The notes under the pieces are model-generated. The model did not search any database. It was not told the DNA's origin and saw nothing but the letters and a program-made list of their open reading frames with translations. Source: Actinomycetes bacterium (GTDB taxonomy: Bacteria; Actinomycetota; Thermoleophilia; RBG-16-64-13). Taken from it: DNA of 64,000 nucleotides. Each line of letters opens with the position of its first letter. Positions within the stretch are counted from its first letter, which is position 1. The translations under genes and the position numbers were made by a program. Positions 61,977 through 64,000 of the stretch are shown here, in pieces. The stretch is from NCBI GenBank assembly GCA_024637035.1, contig JAGXFW010000030.1, positions 58,611 through 122,610 of the forward strand, in the 5' to 3' direction.

Positions 61977-62669
61977 CTAGGGCTTGTACGCCTCATACTG
62001 ATCCGCCAGCTCGTCTTCAGCGTCCGCCTCGTCCTGGAGACCCATGTCCCGGTACATCTCGGCTCGGACCCTATGGCCGAGCGCAAGTCGCTCAACGAAC
62101 TTCTTGTCGACCTCGTACATGAGGCTGTCGTCCGGACCCCGCTTGTCAGGGGCCCACCCGCGTATGCGCTCTCGTGCAGCCTCATACTCGTAGATCCCGC
62201 TATTGATGGCCGCCAGCCTCTTCTTCGGCGACATCGCTTGAAAGGTCGAAGAATCGAAGCCTTCGAGGCTGTCGACTGGCTGGCCGGTCTCCATCTGCAA
62301 GGCCGCGAGCTTGTTGCGGTAGGACCAGTCCTGAGAGCGGATCTTGATGGCCTCGCGGAGCAGCGCCTCCGCAGTCTTGTAGTCGCCCGCGTCGCTCGCC
62401 TTGTCGGCTTCTTCTGCCTTCCTGTCTGCCTTGTCGATGTCCTCGAGCACCTTCTTCGCCTTGAGGATGGCGTCGATCGTGGGGTCGCTCGAGTTGGAGG
62501 TGGCTATCGCCCAGAACGCCGCGGCCTGACCGCCTTCCGCCTGGCTCACCCAGGAGAAGAAGAAATCGGTCGCCGCCGCTTTGTCGTCCGGCGTGCATCC
62601 GGTCGTCGCCGCCGTCACGGCCAGAAGGAGGACCATGAGTGCGGGCCAGGGGGCGCGTCTCGTTCTCAT
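61977..62669 (-). CDS. Unknown lipoprotein, possibly TPR-like
   Basis: A 230-residue protein with a signal peptide and a lipobox ending TTGC (Cys 25), followed by a mostly helical, acidic body rich in Lys-Ala-Glu segments (EDIDKADRKAEEADKASDAG, DYKTAEALLREAIKI), suggestive of helical-hairpin repeats. I do not recognise the family. The start overlaps the stop of the zinc-ribbon gene by ATGA, so the two proteins are cotranscribed and may act together at the membrane. Confidence 0.75.
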   Translation of the reverse strand: MRTRRAPWPALMVLLLAVTAATTGCTPDDKAAATDFFFSWVSQAEGGQAAAFWAIATSNSSDPTIDAILKAKKVLEDIDKADRKAEEADKASDAGDYKTAEALLREAIKIRSQDWSYRNKLAALQMETGQPVDSLEGFDSSTFQAMSPKKRLAAINSGIYEYEAARERIRGWAPDKRGPDDSLMYEVDKKFVERLALGHRVRAEMYRDMGLQDEADAEDELADQYEAYKP

Positions 62670-63511
62670 TGCAGGCCCCCGAGCCCTTCGAGTTGGATCT
62701 GGAGGGTCTCATAGAGGTCGCCCACTGCTGCGGTCCTCTTGAAGAACTCCTCCTTGGTGATGCGCCCGTCGGCGAGGTCCAGGATGGCGTCCACGGGTGC
62801 GGTCATGACGAAGAGGGACTTGCCAACCTCGTCCTTGAACTCCACAGCCACTCGGGTCACTCCGGCCGTACGGATGGCATCCGACCGGGCCGCCAGGATG
62901 AACGCGTCCTTGACGGGGTCGCTGACCTCCACAGATGTGTGGGTGTATCCCCGCGACTGGTCGAGAACCAGGTAGGCGATCGTCTCCTCGGTATCTCCCA
63001 CGGGAAGCACGTAGGTGGAGATACCTGCGGGGTCTTGCCCGAGGGATTCGAACTCGCCCTCGAACTCGGCGGCGGTGAGGCCATCGGTGGTGCCGGCCAG
63101 GAGCGTCTCGGCTTGGGAGGGGAAGAGACCAAGCCGCTCGGGCACTCGGAACACCACGACCGCCGCGAGGGCGATCAGCAGCAGGAAGATCACTACGATG
63201 ACCAGACAGCCCTTGAGGCAGCCTCGCTTCTTCTTGGGGGGCTTGGTGACTGCGGCGGATGGCTCCGGCGTCTGTGGAACCGTGAAGCCCGGGAGCGGCG
63301 CGGGGGGCGGCGTGAAGGCTGGTGTTGGCGGGGGCGGTGGAGACGAAGGTGTCACGGGCGACGCAGGCTGTTCCATGCTCGTCCCAGCAGGCATCTGTGC
63401 GCCGGGCGCCTCGGCCTCAGCGATCGCCTGCCTCTCGAGCGCGCGACCGCATTCCATGCAGAAGGCCTGATCTTCCACGGCTTCCGCGCCGCAGTCAGGG
63501 CATCGCATCAA
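62666..63511 (-). CDS. Zinc-ribbon membrane protein with proline-rich linker
   Basis: The 281-residue protein has an N-terminal zinc ribbon (CPDCG ... CMECG, residues 4-22), a long Pro-rich linker (about 40-90), a basic segment and one transmembrane helix (LVIVVIFLLLIALAAVVVF, about 103-121), then an extracytoplasmic domain. The inside-to-outside layout resembles small zinc-ribbon sensor or assembly proteins of unknown role. Start at 63511 or 63508 (adjacent ATGs). It overlaps the lipoprotein gene and forms a two-gene operon. Confidence 0.78.
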   Translation of the reverse strand: MMRCPDCGAEAVEDQAFCMECGRALERQAIAEAEAPGAQMPAGTSMEQPASPVTPSSPPPPPTPAFTPPPAPLPGFTVPQTPEPSAAVTKPPKKKRGCLKGCLVIVVIFLLLIALAAVVVFRVPERLGLFPSQAETLLAGTTDGLTAAEFEGEFESLGQDPAGISTYVLPVGDTEETIAYLVLDQSRGYTHTSVEVSDPVKDAFILAARSDAIRTAGVTRVAVEFKDEVGKSLFVMTAPVDAILDLADGRITKEEFFKRTAAVGDLYETLQIQLEGLGGLQ

Positions 63512-63690
63512 TCACTCCCGTGCCAGCGGAACTACCTCCACCGTATCACTCTGTACGGGGATTGAAAACCGATGGGCGTCGGCCATCGGCGTCGGCGCTT
63601 CGGAGGCATCATTGGCGAGACGGATGCGGCAACCGGGGGCTGGGGGGCGCGACGTGCGGCGATGGGTCCCTGGCGCGGGCTCCCCCCGGG

Positions 63691-63725
63691 CCCCGGCGCG
63701 CCCCAAGACAGGCGCCGCGCCGGGG
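63691..63725 (-). terminator. Intrinsic-terminator-like hairpin downstream of the corrinoid gene
   Basis: CCCCGGCGCG at 63691-63700 pairs perfectly with CGCGCCGGGG at 63716-63725 (15-base loop), 22 bases after the stop codon of the minus-strand corrinoid gene. The rest of the gap 63512-63747 shows no gene. Confidence 0.6.
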
Positions 63726-63747
63726 TCATCCTTCTACCAGGCGGGTG

Positions 63748-64000
63748 CTACATGTTGCGAAGAGCGCCCACCATCTTGATGGCTTCGGAGACGGCGTTGG
63801 AAGCGTTCTCGGAGTAGCCGTCGGCACCGAACATGTCGGCGATCTCGCCGGTGACGGGAGCGCCTCCGACCATGATCATGACGTTCGGGTTCTTCTCTTT
63901 GAGCTTCACGATGGCCTTCTTCATGCCCATCATGGTGGTGGTCATCATGGCGGAGAGGGCCACGATGTCGGAGTTGGTGCTGATCTGCTTCTCGATGAAC
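63748..64000 (-). CDS. Corrinoid (B12-binding) protein, C-terminal part (runs off the right edge)
   Basis: The visible 84 residues read FIEKQISTNSDIVALSAMMT ... then VMIMVGGAPVTGEIADMFGADGYSENASNAV, the C-terminal half of the B12-binding domain of MtaC/MtbC-type methyltransferase corrinoid proteins, including the VGGAPVT and GADGY motifs. The His that binds cobalt lies upstream, outside the window. Such proteins carry methyl groups from a substrate-specific methyltransferase to tetrahydrofolate or CoM. The partner gene is presumably beyond the edge. Confidence 0.88.
   Translation of the reverse strand, partial: FIEKQISTNSDIVALSAMMTTTMMGMKKAIVKLKEKNPNVMIMVGGAPVTGEIADMFGADGYSENASNAVSEAIKMVGALRNM

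Overview
The window is a GC-rich stretch of a bacterial chromosome that reads as an accessory catabolic island. It holds two tungsten-type aldehyde ferredoxin oxidoreductases (AORs), a DMSO-reductase-family molybdo/tungsto-enzyme, a B12-binding protein at the right edge and five UbiD-family (prenylated-FMN) decarboxylases. This points to an anaerobe or microaerophile degrading aromatic or other hard-to-activate organic acids. Strong, G-rich Shine-Dalgarno sequences, frequent ATGA/GTGA overlaps and TGA used as a stop throughout indicate the standard bacterial code. High GC and gene style suggest an uncultured anaerobic actinobacterium-like lineage; that is inference only.

Layout. 1-5.9 kb: the 5' end of an unknown small gene, a decayed reductive-dehalogenase-like gene, and a CHASE/PAS histidine kinase - response regulator - hybrid kinase set. 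6.2-12.0 kb: an IclR regulator with a perfect palindromic operator, a cytoplasmic molybdo-enzyme alpha/beta pair, a phenylacetate-CoA-ligase-like enzyme and a second IclR regulator. 12.2-16.7 kb: an AOR operon (ferredoxin, AOR, MoaD-like protein, TPP-dependent decarboxylase). 16.8-23.2 kb: two cupins, a UbiD decarboxylase, class II aldolase, MFS transporter, ornithine-cyclodeaminase-like reductase and isochorismatase-like hydrolase. 23.2-28.7 kb (minus strand): an Fbp-type ABC importer with two tandem paralogous binding lipoproteins. 29.2-38.6 kb: a methyltransferase-like membrane protein, MFS transporters, three more UbiD genes and a second cupin pair. 38.7-43.1 kb: two class III CoA-transferase subunits followed by an atypical UbiD enzyme, closed by a large nested hairpin.

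43.2-53.6 kb (minus strand) is the most unusual part. A ten-kilobase set of eight genes lies divergent from a LysR regulator: two phytoene-desaturase-like flavoproteins flanking a small unknown protein, an SDR dehydrogenase, a split PEP-synthase-like pair resembling phenylphosphate synthase, an HD-domain protein and a second AOR. The rest (54.7-64 kb) has toxin-antitoxin debris (HicB-like gene, PIN remnant), a Tm-1/UPF0261 protein, an EamA transporter, a Cas4/RecB-like nuclease, a VOC protein, a divergent IlvD/Edd dehydratase, a lipoprotein plus zinc-ribbon membrane protein pair, and a partial corrinoid protein.

How the genes may work together (inference). Molybdo-enzyme + CoA ligase + TPP decarboxylase + AOR could form a route arylacetate -> aryl-CoA -> arylglyoxylate -> arylaldehyde -> arylcarboxylate. 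The CoA-transferase pair + UbiD resembles anaerobic phthalate activation and decarboxylation. The minus-strand set could hydroxylate or desaturate a hydrocarbon-like substrate without oxygen, oxidise the alcohol and aldehyde, and use a phosphorylated intermediate. No UbiX prenyltransferase is in the window, so prenyl-FMN must come from elsewhere.
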